A stretch of DNA of 31,873 bases from JBAWYM01 sp037143575 (GCA_037143575.1 JBAWYM010000017.1:1-31873), one strand, 5' to 3'; numbered from the stretch's first letter, positions 16,863-24,177 are shown. The notes: generated by a model from the sequence alone, not told the origin. Numbers and translations: made by a program.

Positions 16863-17387
16863 TTATTTGGTGGAAGAGAAATGAGAGAGGATTTTCGGAA
16901 GGTCGAGCGCGAGGATGATGCGTTCGGTTTGAGCTGTTTTCTGACCAGCTTCCTTTCCCTTGATCGCTGATGTGTGGACGATCACGCCTTTCAGCGCATC
17001 GGCGCTGGGATGGGAGCGGAGGACTTCGGGTGTGTCCTTCTGCTCGGATCCATCGATGCGTAGGACTTCCTCCGCTGAGTGCACGAGGAGGCCAAAGAGC
17101 TCGCCGTTGTGTTCTGCCACAATGGCGTACGGCTTGGTCTCTGTGGTTTTGGAAATCGCGAAGTGTGTCTCCAGATCGAGCATGGTTACGACTCTCCCGC
17201 GCAGATTAGCGACTCCCTTCACGGCAGCAGTCATGTTTGGCACCGGTGTGATTTCCGGAGTGGGGACGATCTCCTGAATCTCCGTCAGCGGCAGCGCGTA
17301 TTCCTCTCCTTGGAGGGAGAAGACGAGGAGCTGTACGGGGGCTTTCGCACCGGAATTGATAGGGGTGTCCTTTTGGAAGACGGGCAT
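16863..17387 (-). CDS. cheW: Chemotaxis coupling protein CheW
   Basis: A 174-residue CheW domain protein that links receptor and CheA. The conserved VQLLVFSLQGEEYALPL strand, the EIVPTPEITPVPN loop and GVANLRGRVVTMLDL are present. It is slightly longer than usual because of a Lys/Gly/Gln-rich insertion around residues 140-155. An extended -10 promoter and a dyad sit directly before its start, so the gene may begin a second transcript within the cluster. It is followed 22 bp later by the receptor gene. Confidence 0.93.
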   Translation of the reverse strand: MPVFQKDTPINSGAKAPVQLLVFSLQGEEYALPLTEIQEIVPTPEITPVPNMTAAVKGVANLRGRVVTMLDLETHFAISKTTETKPYAIVAEHNGELFGLLVHSAEEVLRIDGSEQKDTPEVLRSHPSADALKGVIVHTSAIKGKEAGQKTAQTERIILALDLPKILSHFSSTK

Positions 17388-17395
17388 GGAGTGTG

Positions 17396-17408
17396 TGGGA
17401 ATTTCCCA
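17396..17408. promoter_or_regulatory. Operator-like dyad before cheW
   Basis: TGGGAA (17396-17401) and TTCCCA (17403-17408) form a perfect dyad around one base. It covers the predicted transcription start of the cheW promoter, a place where a repressor would block initiation. It is short, so chance is possible. Confidence 0.35.
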
Positions 17409-17410
17409 TT

Positions 17411-17421
17411 ATTATACCAAA
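17411..17421 (-). promoter_or_regulatory. Extended -10 promoter of cheW
   Basis: The minus strand reads TTTGGTATAAT, a consensus -10 with TG one base upstream. No good -35 was found. The transcript would start near 17404, giving a short leader of about 17 bases before the ATG at 17387 and no Shine-Dalgarno motif. Confidence 0.6.
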
Positions 17422-17506
17422 TATCAGGATTCTTCGCTTGAGCGATGTATTGCAAATATGGAGGGATATTGCAAAGAATGATTTCAGGTTCGATGATCTC
17501 CCTTCC

Positions 17507-17836
17507 CTATTCCGCTGCGGCTTCCTTGATCTTTCCCAATTCCTTTTCGACGAAGAGAACCGCATCCCCCATCATCGCCAGCGCCTCCGGGGAAATGGTG
17601 GATTGCTGCTCCAAAAGAGGAATAAGCAGCGCTTCATGTGCTTTGCACAATTCCGAAAGGGGGAGCAGGGACATCGTCGCTGCGGTGCTCTTGAGCGTGT
17701 GAAATCCCCGGCGCAGATTTGCAAGCGCTATAAGATCTGCAGGATTCTTCCCCAAGATTTCGAGCGATTCTTGGATAAGCAATACTTGCAAGTGAGCATC
17801 TTCGAGGAAGGCTGCAGTGAAGGAGGAATGGTCCAC
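17507..17836 (-). CDS. Stand-alone HPt phosphotransfer protein
   Basis: A 109-residue all-helical protein with the HPt motif FHTLKSTAATM. His46 is the predicted phosphate carrier, at the same position as in the CheA P1 domain here. Such proteins pass phosphate between receivers or act as an extra substrate of CheA. It heads the chemotaxis cluster, 119 bp before cheW, and is divergent from an orphan receiver gene. The start is a GTG at 17836, since an in-frame stop lies five codons upstream with no ATG between. A split CheA-like phosphorelay with the orphan receivers or the multi-PAS kinase is plausible but unproven. Confidence 0.82.
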   Translation of the reverse strand: MDHSSFTAAFLEDAHLQVLLIQESLEILGKNPADLIALANLRRGFHTLKSTAATMSLLPLSELCKAHEALLIPLLEQQSTISPEALAMMGDAVLFVEKELGKIKEAAAE

Positions 17837-17907
17837 GCTTTCTAATGGTTAGATAAGTATTGAGTGCATTCTTCATGATTGCGAATGGATGTGCAAATGA
17901 ATCTGAT

Positions 17908-17919
17908 TTCTGCTACAAT
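17908..17919 (+). promoter_or_regulatory. Extended -10 promoter of the orphan receiver gene
   Basis: TTCTGCTACAAT ends at 17919, with TG one base before TACAAT. Only six bases separate it from the ATG at 17926, so the transcript should start at or next to the start codon and be leaderless. The same TTCTGCTAnAAT string precedes the six-PAS kinase and the giant surface protein. Confidence 0.65.
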
Positions 17920-17925
17920 AGTTCT

Positions 17926-18288
17926 ATGAAAATAATGATTGTCGAAGACGATGCATTCCTTCGCAAGGTGTATAAAAAGGAACTTGAAGAACCTGGTATT
18001 GAGACCATTTTCGCTGAGAGTGCAGAGAAGGGTATTGCCCTCCTTCAGAAGGAGAAGCCTTCTTTGGTTTTTTTGGATATCCTCATGCCGGGGCGTGATG
18101 GCTATGATGTGCTCGCCTTCATGCAGAAGGATCCGATACTGGCCACGATTCCCGTGATTGTCCTTACCAATCTCAATCAACAAGTGGATATGGAACGCGC
18201 CATGCAGCTCGGGGCAAAGGAATTCCTCAGCAAAGGAGAGATCAAGGTGGGAGATCTGGCGAAGATCGCGAGGGAGCACGTGACGTGA
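17926..18288 (+). CDS. Stand-alone response regulator receiver
   Basis: A 120-residue receiver domain with no output domain. The acidic pair Asp8/Asp9 (EDD), phospho-acceptor Asp51 (FLDILMPG), Thr81 and Lys103 are present. The start is set at the ATG at 17926 by the promoter directly upstream; a longer upstream frame has no similarity to receivers. It diverges from the HPt gene, which makes that protein a likely phosphate donor or acceptor. Its TGA stop lies in the first bases of the inverted repeat at 18286-18386. Confidence 0.92.
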   Translation: MKIMIVEDDAFLRKVYKKELEEPGIETIFAESAEKGIALLQKEKPSLVFLDILMPGRDGYDVLAFMQKDPILATIPVIVLTNLNQQVDMERAMQLGAKEFLSKGEIKVGDLAKIAREHVT

Positions 18289-18386
18289 TCGAGTAAGCGA
18301 GTAAGGGAATACGCGAATATCAGGCGCATTCGATCAACAGGACCACGGCTATCTTCCCCTTGTTCGCTTACTCGCATATTCGATCA
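18286..18386. repeat. Inverted pair of 8-nt tandem repeats ending two genes
   Basis: The left arm (18290-18321) is four octamers: CGAGTAAG, CGAGTAAG, GGAATACG, CGAATATC. The right arm (about 18355-18386) reads as matching octamers on the other strand. The tips TGATCGA (18286-18292) and TCGATCA (18380-18386) supply the TGA stop codons of both convergent receiver genes. It may act as a two-way transcription end, though no T-run follows. Confidence 0.75.
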
Positions 18387-18743
18387 GACATACTTCTTGA
18401 TGATATCCGCCAGCTGATCCAGCTCCATGTCGCTCTTCACGAAGAAATCCTTCGCCCCCAGTGCCTTACATTTATCTTTGTCGACTTCCTGGCTCAGGTT
18501 CGATAGCACGATCACCGGGAAGATGTAGCCTTTGGATTTTACGTGATCGAGGACGGCGAATCCGTCCACTTCCGGCATCAGGAGATCGAGGAGGAGGAGG
18601 TCAGGCTTCATTTTCTCAATAGCATCGATGGCGAGCTTGCCGTTGCCGGCCATTTCGATCTCATACCCGGCGCCTTCCAGCTCCAGCTTGTACATTTTGA
18701 TCAGGAAGGAGTCGTCCTCGGCAATCAGAATGCGCTTGGTCAT
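18384..18743 (-). CDS. Stand-alone response regulator receiver, partner of the PAS kinase
   Basis: A 119-residue receiver domain with Asp10/Asp11, phospho-acceptor Asp53 (LLDLLMPEVDG), Ser81 and Lys103. It has no output domain. Its ATG overlaps the stop of the six-PAS kinase by 4 bp, so kinase and receiver are translationally coupled and almost certainly a cognate pair. It is similar to the receiver at 17926 (shared VIVL-N-L motif after strand 4), suggesting an old duplication. The output may be protein interaction, or onward phosphotransfer through the HPt protein. Confidence 0.92.
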   Translation of the reverse strand: MTKRILIAEDDSFLIKMYKLELEGAGYEIEMAGNGKLAIDAIEKMKPDLLLLDLLMPEVDGFAVLDHVKSKGYIFPVIVLSNLSQEVDKDKCKALGAKDFFVKSDMELDQLADIIKKYV

Positions 18744-21700
18744 GACTGAGGGGGGATGGGGAGAGAGAGGGTGAAGGTGGTGCCGACGTTCTCCTGCGAA
18801 ACGAAGGAAATGGTGCCTCCGAGGAGCTGGGTGAGAGCATACACGAGGTAGAGGCCCAGTCCAGTTCCGTCGGGTATCTTGCCCGTCACGTTGGTCGCAC
18901 GGAAGAACTTGGAGAAAATCTTCTCCTGCTGATCCTGGGGAATGCCGTAGCCGCTGTCGTGCACACTGAGGCGGACAACATTGCCGAAGCGTTTCGCATT
19001 GAGCTCCACCGTTCCTCCCTTCGGCGTGTACTTGATGGCGTTCGTGAGGAGGTTGGCCATGATTTCTCTGAGCAGCTTCTCATCGGTCATGAGGGTGATG
19101 TTCTCCTCGCAGAGCAGTGAACAGGCATGTTGCATTTGCTCGGCCTGTGGGTGGAATTCCTCACAGAGACTCTGGACGAAGGTCTTGAGCGGGAGTGGGG
19201 CTTTGGTCACTTCCATCTTTCCTGCCTCGATGCGCGACAGATGCAGCATGACGTTGATACTCTCGGCCATGCGGGTGGAGGCCAGCTGGAGTTCATCCGC
19301 CACTTCATTTTGGAGCGGATTGAGGGGTCCCTTCTTGCGAAGGATCGAGAGTCCCCAGCGGATGCCGGTAAGAGGTGTGCGCAACTGGTGCGATGCAAGG
19401 GACATGAATTCCGACTTGGCGACTTCCGTACGCTTACGGAGCGTGATGTCCGTCTGCAATCCTACGAGGAACTGCACCTTGCCATCTTCCACGATCGGGA
19501 AGATGCGCAGATCGGCGTTGTACTCCGTGCCGTTCTTGCGACGGTTGATGATGTCTTCGGTTCGGTATTCCGTATTCGAGAGGATGGTCGTCCAGAGCTG
19601 CGGATAGAGTGTCTTGGGTGTCTTGCCGCTCTGGAGAATGCGGGGATTTTCGCCCAGAGCTTCTTTCTCCATATAGCCCGTGAGCTGTTCCCACGCTGGA
19701 TTGGCGTAGAGGATGCGGGGTTCGGTCGTCGTGATCACCGTTGCAATGCTGGATGCCTCCACTGCCTGATGAAATTTTTGCGCATTCTGGACTTCCTTTT
19801 GCAGGAGAATCTTTGTGAGGAGTACACGCTCCTCTGACTTCTTGAATGTGGTGACATCGCGTGCGATGACCGAAATAGCGGTGATCACTCCTTGGGAATC
19901 CCTGATGGGAGACAGTGTCAGAGAGACATTGATCTTCTCCCCATCTTTCTTCTTGCGGATGGTTTCGAACTGATTGATGCTCTCCCCTTGTGCAATCCTT
20001 TTGAGAATGTGCTCAATTTCATGTTTGCAATTCTCCGGAGCGAGCACATTTACGTTTTTGCCGATGATCTCCTGTGCACTGTAGCCGTAGAGTTTCTCCG
20101 CTCCCAGGTTCCACGTCTGGATGACCCCATCGAGAGATTTGGCGAAGATGGCATCGTCGGAGGATTGTACGATGGCAGCTAGTTGCCTGCTTTCCATTTC
20201 CAATTGTCTGGACTCGGTAATGTCCATGGAGAATCCGATGATACCGATGATCTTTCCCTGAGAGTCTCTGTACGGAATTTTATCCGTCTGCATCCAGCGT
20301 GTTCCCCGTGGGGATAGCATCGATTCGATGATACCCATTTTTGATTTCCCAGATGCGAAGATCTCTTTGTCATCCTGCCAAAACTTCTCCGCTTGATCTT
20401 TGGGGTATAAGTCGAACAGTGATTTCCCCTCCAGTGCGCCATTGGTCATGTGCATGATCTCACAAAAAGTTTTATTCACGCGGAGGAATCGATTTTCTGT
20501 GTCTTTGTAGAAGATCAATGCCGGGACGCTATTGAGAATCGTGCTCTGCTCTTGTTCGATGATCTTCAGCCGTTCTTTGGATCGTTTGTCTTCGGTGATA
20601 TCGGTGTGTGCGGCAACGATGACCTTGCCGTGCTGATGATGATCGAAGGCGGAGACATTCGCAGAACACCAGAATGTCGTACCGTCCTTCTTGATATTCT
20701 GGATTTCCCCATGCCATTCGCCAGTCTCTGCGAGGATCTTCATGATCTCTGCGGCTGTTTCCTCTGGCTTCTTCTCGGTTGGCGCATTGACGATGGACGC
20801 ATGCTTTCCTAGCATTTCGTCCGGAGCGTAGCCGAAGAGTTGTTCGAATTTCGGATTGGTATACACAATATTGCCATCGGACATTCTGACGAGGTATATG
20901 CCCTCCGTTACATTCTTCAGGATCTCATCTTGGAGCTTCAAGGATTCTTCCAACTTCTTATGCTCTGTGATATCACGGATGATGCCGACGAGCATGCGCT
21001 TGCCGCGACTGTCAGCGAAGATATTCTTCTTGGTGACGATCGTGTGTACGGCACCTTTCGCATCGGTGAATGCCTCTTCATTGATGTTCATTTTTCCGTT
21101 CTCGAAGACGATTGCATCCTTCTCCCAGAAGACATCGGCTTGTTCCTTCGGGAAGAATTCGTAATCGGATTTGCCGATGAGTTCTTCGCGCGGTCGCCCC
21201 ATGAAGGTGCAGAAAGCATCATTGATCACAATCCAGCGGCGCGCTTCATCCTTGACGAAGATGGGATCTCCGATGTTCTCCAGGATGTTCTCCAGGAAGT
21301 TTTTGGATTCCGTAGCCTCCAATTCCGTTTGCACGTGATGGGTGATATCTCGGACGAAAGCGAGCGTATATCTTTTGTCATTGATGGTGATGGGACCGGC
21401 CTGGAATTCCACGGGGAAGAGTGTCCCGTCTTTGCGGACATGCATGATCTGAGCGCCGATCCACTTCCCCTCCAGGATTTCTGCAAATCGTTCTGGAGCT
21501 TTTTCCACATTCTCCAGGACATCCAGATCTGTCACTTTCATCGTCAGAAGCTCAGCGACAGAGTAGCCAGTCATTCGTGCGGCTGTTTCGTTTACTTCCA
21601 CGATGTGTCCTGCATTCGGCCCCTCCGATTCCATAAGGAAAATTCCCTCGTCGAGTTTCTCGAAGAGGAGTTTGTATTTCTCATTGTTCTCCCCTGATGG

Positions 21701-21751
21701 ATTGATCGGGAGTGCACCAGGAGAATCCTGTGGTGGTTTTGGTTTGGGCAT
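18740..21751 (-). CDS. Soluble sensor histidine kinase with six PAS domains
   Basis: A 1003-residue kinase with no membrane segment or signal peptide, so it probably senses cytoplasmic cues. Six PAS/PAC units in tandem begin near the phrases LFEKLDEGIFLM, ILENIGDPIFVK, ILKNVTEGIYLV, ILNSVPALIFYK, IVQSSDDAIFAK and AVEASSIATVIT. Most end in a D-I-T or D-V-T boundary. The HisKA domain follows with His788 in ASHQLRTPLTG, then HATPase_c with N-box NLLTNAIKYTP, G1 HDSGYGIP, F-box FSKFFRA and G2 GTGLGLYLV. All catalytic motifs are intact. It is coupled to the receiver at 18384-18743. Cofactors in the PAS domains cannot be judged by eye. Confidence 0.95.
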   Translation of the reverse strand: MPKPKPPQDSPGALPINPSGENNEKYKLLFEKLDEGIFLMESEGPNAGHIVEVNETAARMTGYSVAELLTMKVTDLDVLENVEKAPERFAEILEGKWIGAQIMHVRKDGTLFPVEFQAGPITINDKRYTLAFVRDITHHVQTELEATESKNFLENILENIGDPIFVKDEARRWIVINDAFCTFMGRPREELIGKSDYEFFPKEQADVFWEKDAIVFENGKMNINEEAFTDAKGAVHTIVTKKNIFADSRGKRMLVGIIRDITEHKKLEESLKLQDEILKNVTEGIYLVRMSDGNIVYTNPKFEQLFGYAPDEMLGKHASIVNAPTEKKPEETAAEIMKILAETGEWHGEIQNIKKDGTTFWCSANVSAFDHHQHGKVIVAAHTDITEDKRSKERLKIIEQEQSTILNSVPALIFYKDTENRFLRVNKTFCEIMHMTNGALEGKSLFDLYPKDQAEKFWQDDKEIFASGKSKMGIIESMLSPRGTRWMQTDKIPYRDSQGKIIGIIGFSMDITESRQLEMESRQLAAIVQSSDDAIFAKSLDGVIQTWNLGAEKLYGYSAQEIIGKNVNVLAPENCKHEIEHILKRIAQGESINQFETIRKKKDGEKINVSLTLSPIRDSQGVITAISVIARDVTTFKKSEERVLLTKILLQKEVQNAQKFHQAVEASSIATVITTTEPRILYANPAWEQLTGYMEKEALGENPRILQSGKTPKTLYPQLWTTILSNTEYRTEDIINRRKNGTEYNADLRIFPIVEDGKVQFLVGLQTDITLRKRTEVAKSEFMSLASHQLRTPLTGIRWGLSILRKKGPLNPLQNEVADELQLASTRMAESINVMLHLSRIEAGKMEVTKAPLPLKTFVQSLCEEFHPQAEQMQHACSLLCEENITLMTDEKLLREIMANLLTNAIKYTPKGGTVELNAKRFGNVVRLSVHDSGYGIPQDQQEKIFSKFFRATNVTGKIPDGTGLGLYLVYALTQLLGGTISFVSQENVGTTFTLSLPIPPQS

Positions 21752-21768
21752 AGGGTGTATTTCCTCTC

Positions 21769-21780
21769 ATTGTAGCAGAA
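21769..21780 (-). promoter_or_regulatory. Extended -10 promoter of the PAS kinase
   Basis: The minus strand reads TTCTGCTACAAT, identical to the element before the receiver at 17926. The transcript would start near 21762, leaving a leader of about 11 bases before the ATG at 21751. The GAGAGGAA upstream would then be only partly transcribed, so it is not a reliable ribosome binding site. The shared promoter suggests that kinase and receivers are co-regulated. Confidence 0.65.
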
Positions 21781-21849
21781 ATGGGGTTTGTTTTCTAGCG
21801 CATTTTGGAGGGGTGAAAGGCAGGAGGTATGCAGCATGTGGCTAGATGC

Positions 21850-22740
21850 TCAGCTCATGTGTATCAACGGCAGAATCGGAAATCCCGCCCTCCGCGCTAT
21901 CGGTCTGATCATGTCCGTATTCTTGTGCATCGCCAGAACCATGCCTCCTCCTCCGGTTTTTCCTCCCGCTCCGATCACCTTGGCCGCTCCCCCGATGCGT
22001 TCGATTTCTGCTATGAGCTTTGCTGCATCTTTGGGGACGATGCCGAGCGCAGACTGAGCGCGGTGATGGTCACGAAACACGGTCCGGGGATCTTCGCCTT
22101 TTTGCAGGCGCTGCGTGCACTTTCCGATGTTTTTGATGGCGCTTCCTACGCGCGGATCACTGAGCCGTTCCCGCACCCATGCCACGAGCTCCGGTGTTGC
22201 TTCGTTGGGTTTGCCGGTATCGATCAGCACCGCTTGAGTAAAGGGAAAGTTGAAGTCGATGTACTGCACAGGTTGGTTTCTCTGAAAGAGCACAGGTTTC
22301 CCTTCCCAGATTACCGAGAAATCCAGTCCGCTGTGCCCGGCATTTACGGCATCTTCCACGGCCAGAGCTTCCGCTTGTTTCCCCGGCCCGAGTAAGCAGC
22401 GCGTCACTGCGATGACGAGGGCTGTGGAAGAGCCGAGGCCTTTCTGGAGCGGAATTTCGTTGGTGATGGTCAGTGTTCCACGGAAGGGTTCGCGGTTGAC
22501 CTCGAGGAGAGCGATGATTTTTTTCAGATACTCCGTCCAGGGTTCGCCGCCGGATATTCCCAGCCATTGGATTTCGAGTGGGTAGTGAGTAGTGGGTAGC
22601 GAGTAGTTCTTAGGATGTTGCTCCTCAATTGTTGCCTGGATGGTGAATGGGGCAGGGATCGCGATGCCGGGTTCGTCGAAGACCACGGCGTAGTCGCCGG
22701 AGAGGATGATTTTGCCGGTGGCTGTTGCAGTTATTTTCAT
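21850..22740 (-). CDS. mvk: Mevalonate kinase (GHMP family)
   Basis: A 296-residue GHMP kinase. Motif 1 GKIILSGDYAVVFDEPGIA is at 9-27, motif 2 PLQKGLGSSTALV at about 97-109, and the Gly-rich motif 3 IGAGGKTGGGGMV is near the C-terminus. The GHSGLDFSV loop and LIDTGKPNEATPELV fit mevalonate kinase better than phosphomevalonate kinase. It phosphorylates mevalonate in the mevalonate route to isopentenyl diphosphate. It follows uppS after 59 bp that hold a palindrome. Residues 45-55 (NYSLPTTHYPL) are encoded by a heptamer repeat and look like a late in-frame insertion in a variable loop. Confidence 0.82.
   Translation of the reverse strand: MKITATATGKIILSGDYAVVFDEPGIAIPAPFTIQATIEEQHPKNYSLPTTHYPLEIQWLGISGGEPWTEYLKKIIALLEVNREPFRGTLTITNEIPLQKGLGSSTALVIAVTRCLLGPGKQAEALAVEDAVNAGHSGLDFSVIWEGKPVLFQRNQPVQYIDFNFPFTQAVLIDTGKPNEATPELVAWVRERLSDPRVGSAIKNIGKCTQRLQKGEDPRTVFRDHHRAQSALGIVPKDAAKLIAEIERIGGAAKVIGAGGKTGGGGMVLAMHKNTDMIRPIARRAGFPILPLIHMS
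22578..22606. repeat. Heptamer tandem repeat inside mevalonate kinase
   Basis: Three to four TAGnGnG-type heptamers (TAGTGAG 22583-22589, TAGTGGG 22590-22596, TAGCGAG 22597-22603) lie in frame in the gene and encode YSLPTTHY. Confidence 0.7.
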
Positions 22741-22760
22741 ATACCGAGCGCGCGATGCCT

Positions 22761-22793
22761 GTCCTGAGCTGGACGAAGGGCTTCGCGCAGGAC
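22761..22793. repeat. REP-like palindrome between uppS and mvk
   Basis: GTCCTG (22761-22766) pairs with CAGGAC (22788-22793), with inner GAAG/CTTC pairing. The TGAGC and GACGAAGGG content resembles widespread intergenic palindromes and the other hairpins in this window. The 22741-22799 gap holds nothing else. Confidence 0.55.
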
Positions 22794-22799
22794 TGATGA

Positions 22800-23507
22800 T
22801 TACCCGCCAAACCTCCTCTTCCTTCGTTCAAATTCCTCAACGGTTTTCTCCAGATCATTCGCTGTGAAATCCGGGAAGAGCTTCTCGGTGAAGATCCATT
22901 CCGCATATGCCGACTGCCAGAGGAAGAAATTGCTGGTGCGGAATTCTCCGGAAGTGCGGATGATCAGATCGATATCGGGGAGCTCGGGGTGGTCGAGGAA
23001 AGGGTGGATGGGATCGTCAGGTAGTTGGTAGTTGGTAGTTGGTAGTTGGTAGCTCTCAGTTGCTTTTCTCGTTGCACGAATAATTTCATCCTTTCCCCCG
23101 TAATCCACGGCGAGATTCAATGTGAATTCCGTGAAGTGTTCGGTTTCCTTCCTTACCTCTTTGAGAAGTTTGACCAACGATGCGGGCAGTCGGTCGGTGC
23201 GTCCGGAGTGAACGAGGCGGGTCTTCTCTTTCTGGAGATTTGGTCGCTCGCGGATGATGTACTCCTCCAGGAGCGTCATGAGTTTGCTCACTTCCTTCGG
23301 GTCGCGCTTCCAGTTCTCGGTGGAGAAGCACCAGACAGTGAGTGCCCCAATGCGCGGGTCACTCTGGCACCAGTCGGTGAGCATGCGGAAGTTCTCGATG
23401 GCTTTCTCGTGCCCTTTCCAGGGATGAAGACTTTGGGCCTTGGCCCAGCGGCGGTTGCCGTCGGGGATGATGGCTATGTGGAGGGGTGTTGGATGATTGG
23501 AGGGCAT
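22800..23507 (-). CDS. uppS: Cis-prenyltransferase, undecaprenyl diphosphate synthase type
   Basis: A 235-residue UppS family enzyme. It condenses isopentenyl diphosphate units onto farnesyl diphosphate to make the lipid carrier for cell-wall synthesis. Asp16 in IIPDGNRRWA is the catalytic residue, although most bacterial enzymes read IMDGNxRWA. FSTENWKR, then IRTSGEFRTSNFFLWQSAYAEW, complete the signature. Residues about 152-162 (YQLPTTNYQLP) are encoded by a heptamer repeat and sit in the variable stretch before the PDIDLIIRTSGE motif, so activity is probably kept. It lies between idi and mvk on the same strand. Confidence 0.92.
   Translation of the reverse strand: MPSNHPTPLHIAIIPDGNRRWAKAQSLHPWKGHEKAIENFRMLTDWCQSDPRIGALTVWCFSTENWKRDPKEVSKLMTLLEEYIIRERPNLQKEKTRLVHSGRTDRLPASLVKLLKEVRKETEHFTEFTLNLAVDYGGKDEIIRATRKATESYQLPTTNYQLPDDPIHPFLDHPELPDIDLIIRTSGEFRTSNFFLWQSAYAEWIFTEKLFPDFTANDLEKTVEEFERRKRRFGG
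23022..23053. repeat. Heptamer tandem repeat inside uppS
   Basis: Four perfect TAGTTGG copies (23022-23049) plus a partial fifth lie in frame in uppS. On the coding strand they read CCAACTA units and encode YQLPTTNYQLP. Confidence 0.85.
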
Positions 23508-23520
23508 GAGAGTATTGAGA

Positions 23521-23589
23521 AGCTATGAGCTGTGTGCTGTGAGCGATGAGCAAGGCAATAATGATACTCAGAGCAGGTCTTCGACCTGC
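23521..23589. repeat. Intergenic heptamer array and hairpin upstream of uppS
   Basis: Four heptamers (AGCTATG, AGCTGTG, TGCTGTG, AGCGATG) run from 23521 to 23548. A perfect hairpin GCAGGTC-TTC-GACCTGC follows at 23573-23589. The gap 23508-23605 between idi and uppS contains no gene. Confidence 0.65.
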
Positions 23590-23605
23590 GGACTTCAACG
23601 GCAGC

Positions 23606-24118
23606 TCATCTCATCACCATGGGGAATGCCAGATGGAACCACGGTGCATATAACAGCGGGCGGCGATGCATGTCGACCGTCAGTCCTTCGGTATCGATCC
23701 ACTGCCAGTCGCGCACTTCGTCTTCCCGCGGCGTGACGGGCGGCTCTCCTTCGATGCTTCCCTTGAGGATCGTGTCGTACTCGTATTCCGCTCCTTTGCC
23801 GTTGGGATCTTCCGCGCGGTACACAAACGAGGCTCCCTCTTTGAGCGGGCAGGTGAAGCCGAGTTCTTCTTTGAGTCTGCGCGATCCTGCCTCGAGGAGA
23901 TCTTCCTCTTCCTGCAGGTGACTGCAGCAGGTATTGCACCAGAGGAGCCCGAAGAGCTTCTCTTCGGCGCGCTGTTGGATGAGGAGCTCTTTCCTCCCAT
24001 GCCGGAACACAAAGATGGAGAATGCGCGGTGAAGGAGCCCCGGACTTTCGTGAGCTTTGGCACGATCCATGGAATTGAGCGGGTGGCCGTTTTCGTCGAC
24101 GAGGAGGACGGTGGACAT
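23606..24118 (-). CDS. idi: Isopentenyl-diphosphate delta-isomerase, type I
   Basis: A 170-residue Nudix-fold isomerase that interconverts isopentenyl and dimethylallyl diphosphate. HRAFSIFVF at 30-38, LWCNTCCSH at 59-67 (catalytic Cys probably Cys65), the Nudix-like helix GSRRLKEELGF at 78-88, and Glu111/Glu113 in AEYEYD match type I enzymes. The active-site context CCSHLQ has Leu where Pro is usual. It leads the idi, uppS, mvk group. Together they indicate that this organism processes mevalonate-pathway intermediates, although the other mevalonate genes lie elsewhere or are absent. Confidence 0.9.
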   Translation of the reverse strand: MSTVLLVDENGHPLNSMDRAKAHESPGLLHRAFSIFVFRHGRKELLIQQRAEEKLFGLLWCNTCCSHLQEEEDLLEAGSRRLKEELGFTCPLKEGASFVYRAEDPNGKGAEYEYDTILKGSIEGEPPVTPREDEVRDWQWIDTEGLTVDMHRRPLLYAPWFHLAFPMVMR

Positions 24119-24177
24119 GGAGGTACGATGAGCCTGGACGAGGGTTTGGGCAAGGATATTCGTGAGGTGTAGTTCGC

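Noticed and set aside
17860..17925. Upstream extension of the orphan receiver
   Set aside because: The -10 element lies inside this extension, and receiver similarity begins exactly at the ATG at 17926.
20840..21697. 285-codon plus-strand frame opposite the PAS kinase
   Set aside because: The kinase frame has six PAS units and complete catalytic motifs; the opposite frame is a shadow.
22578..23549. Heptamer arrays as a CRISPR array
   Set aside because: Units are 7 nt with no spacers of 25-40 nt and no cas genes nearby.
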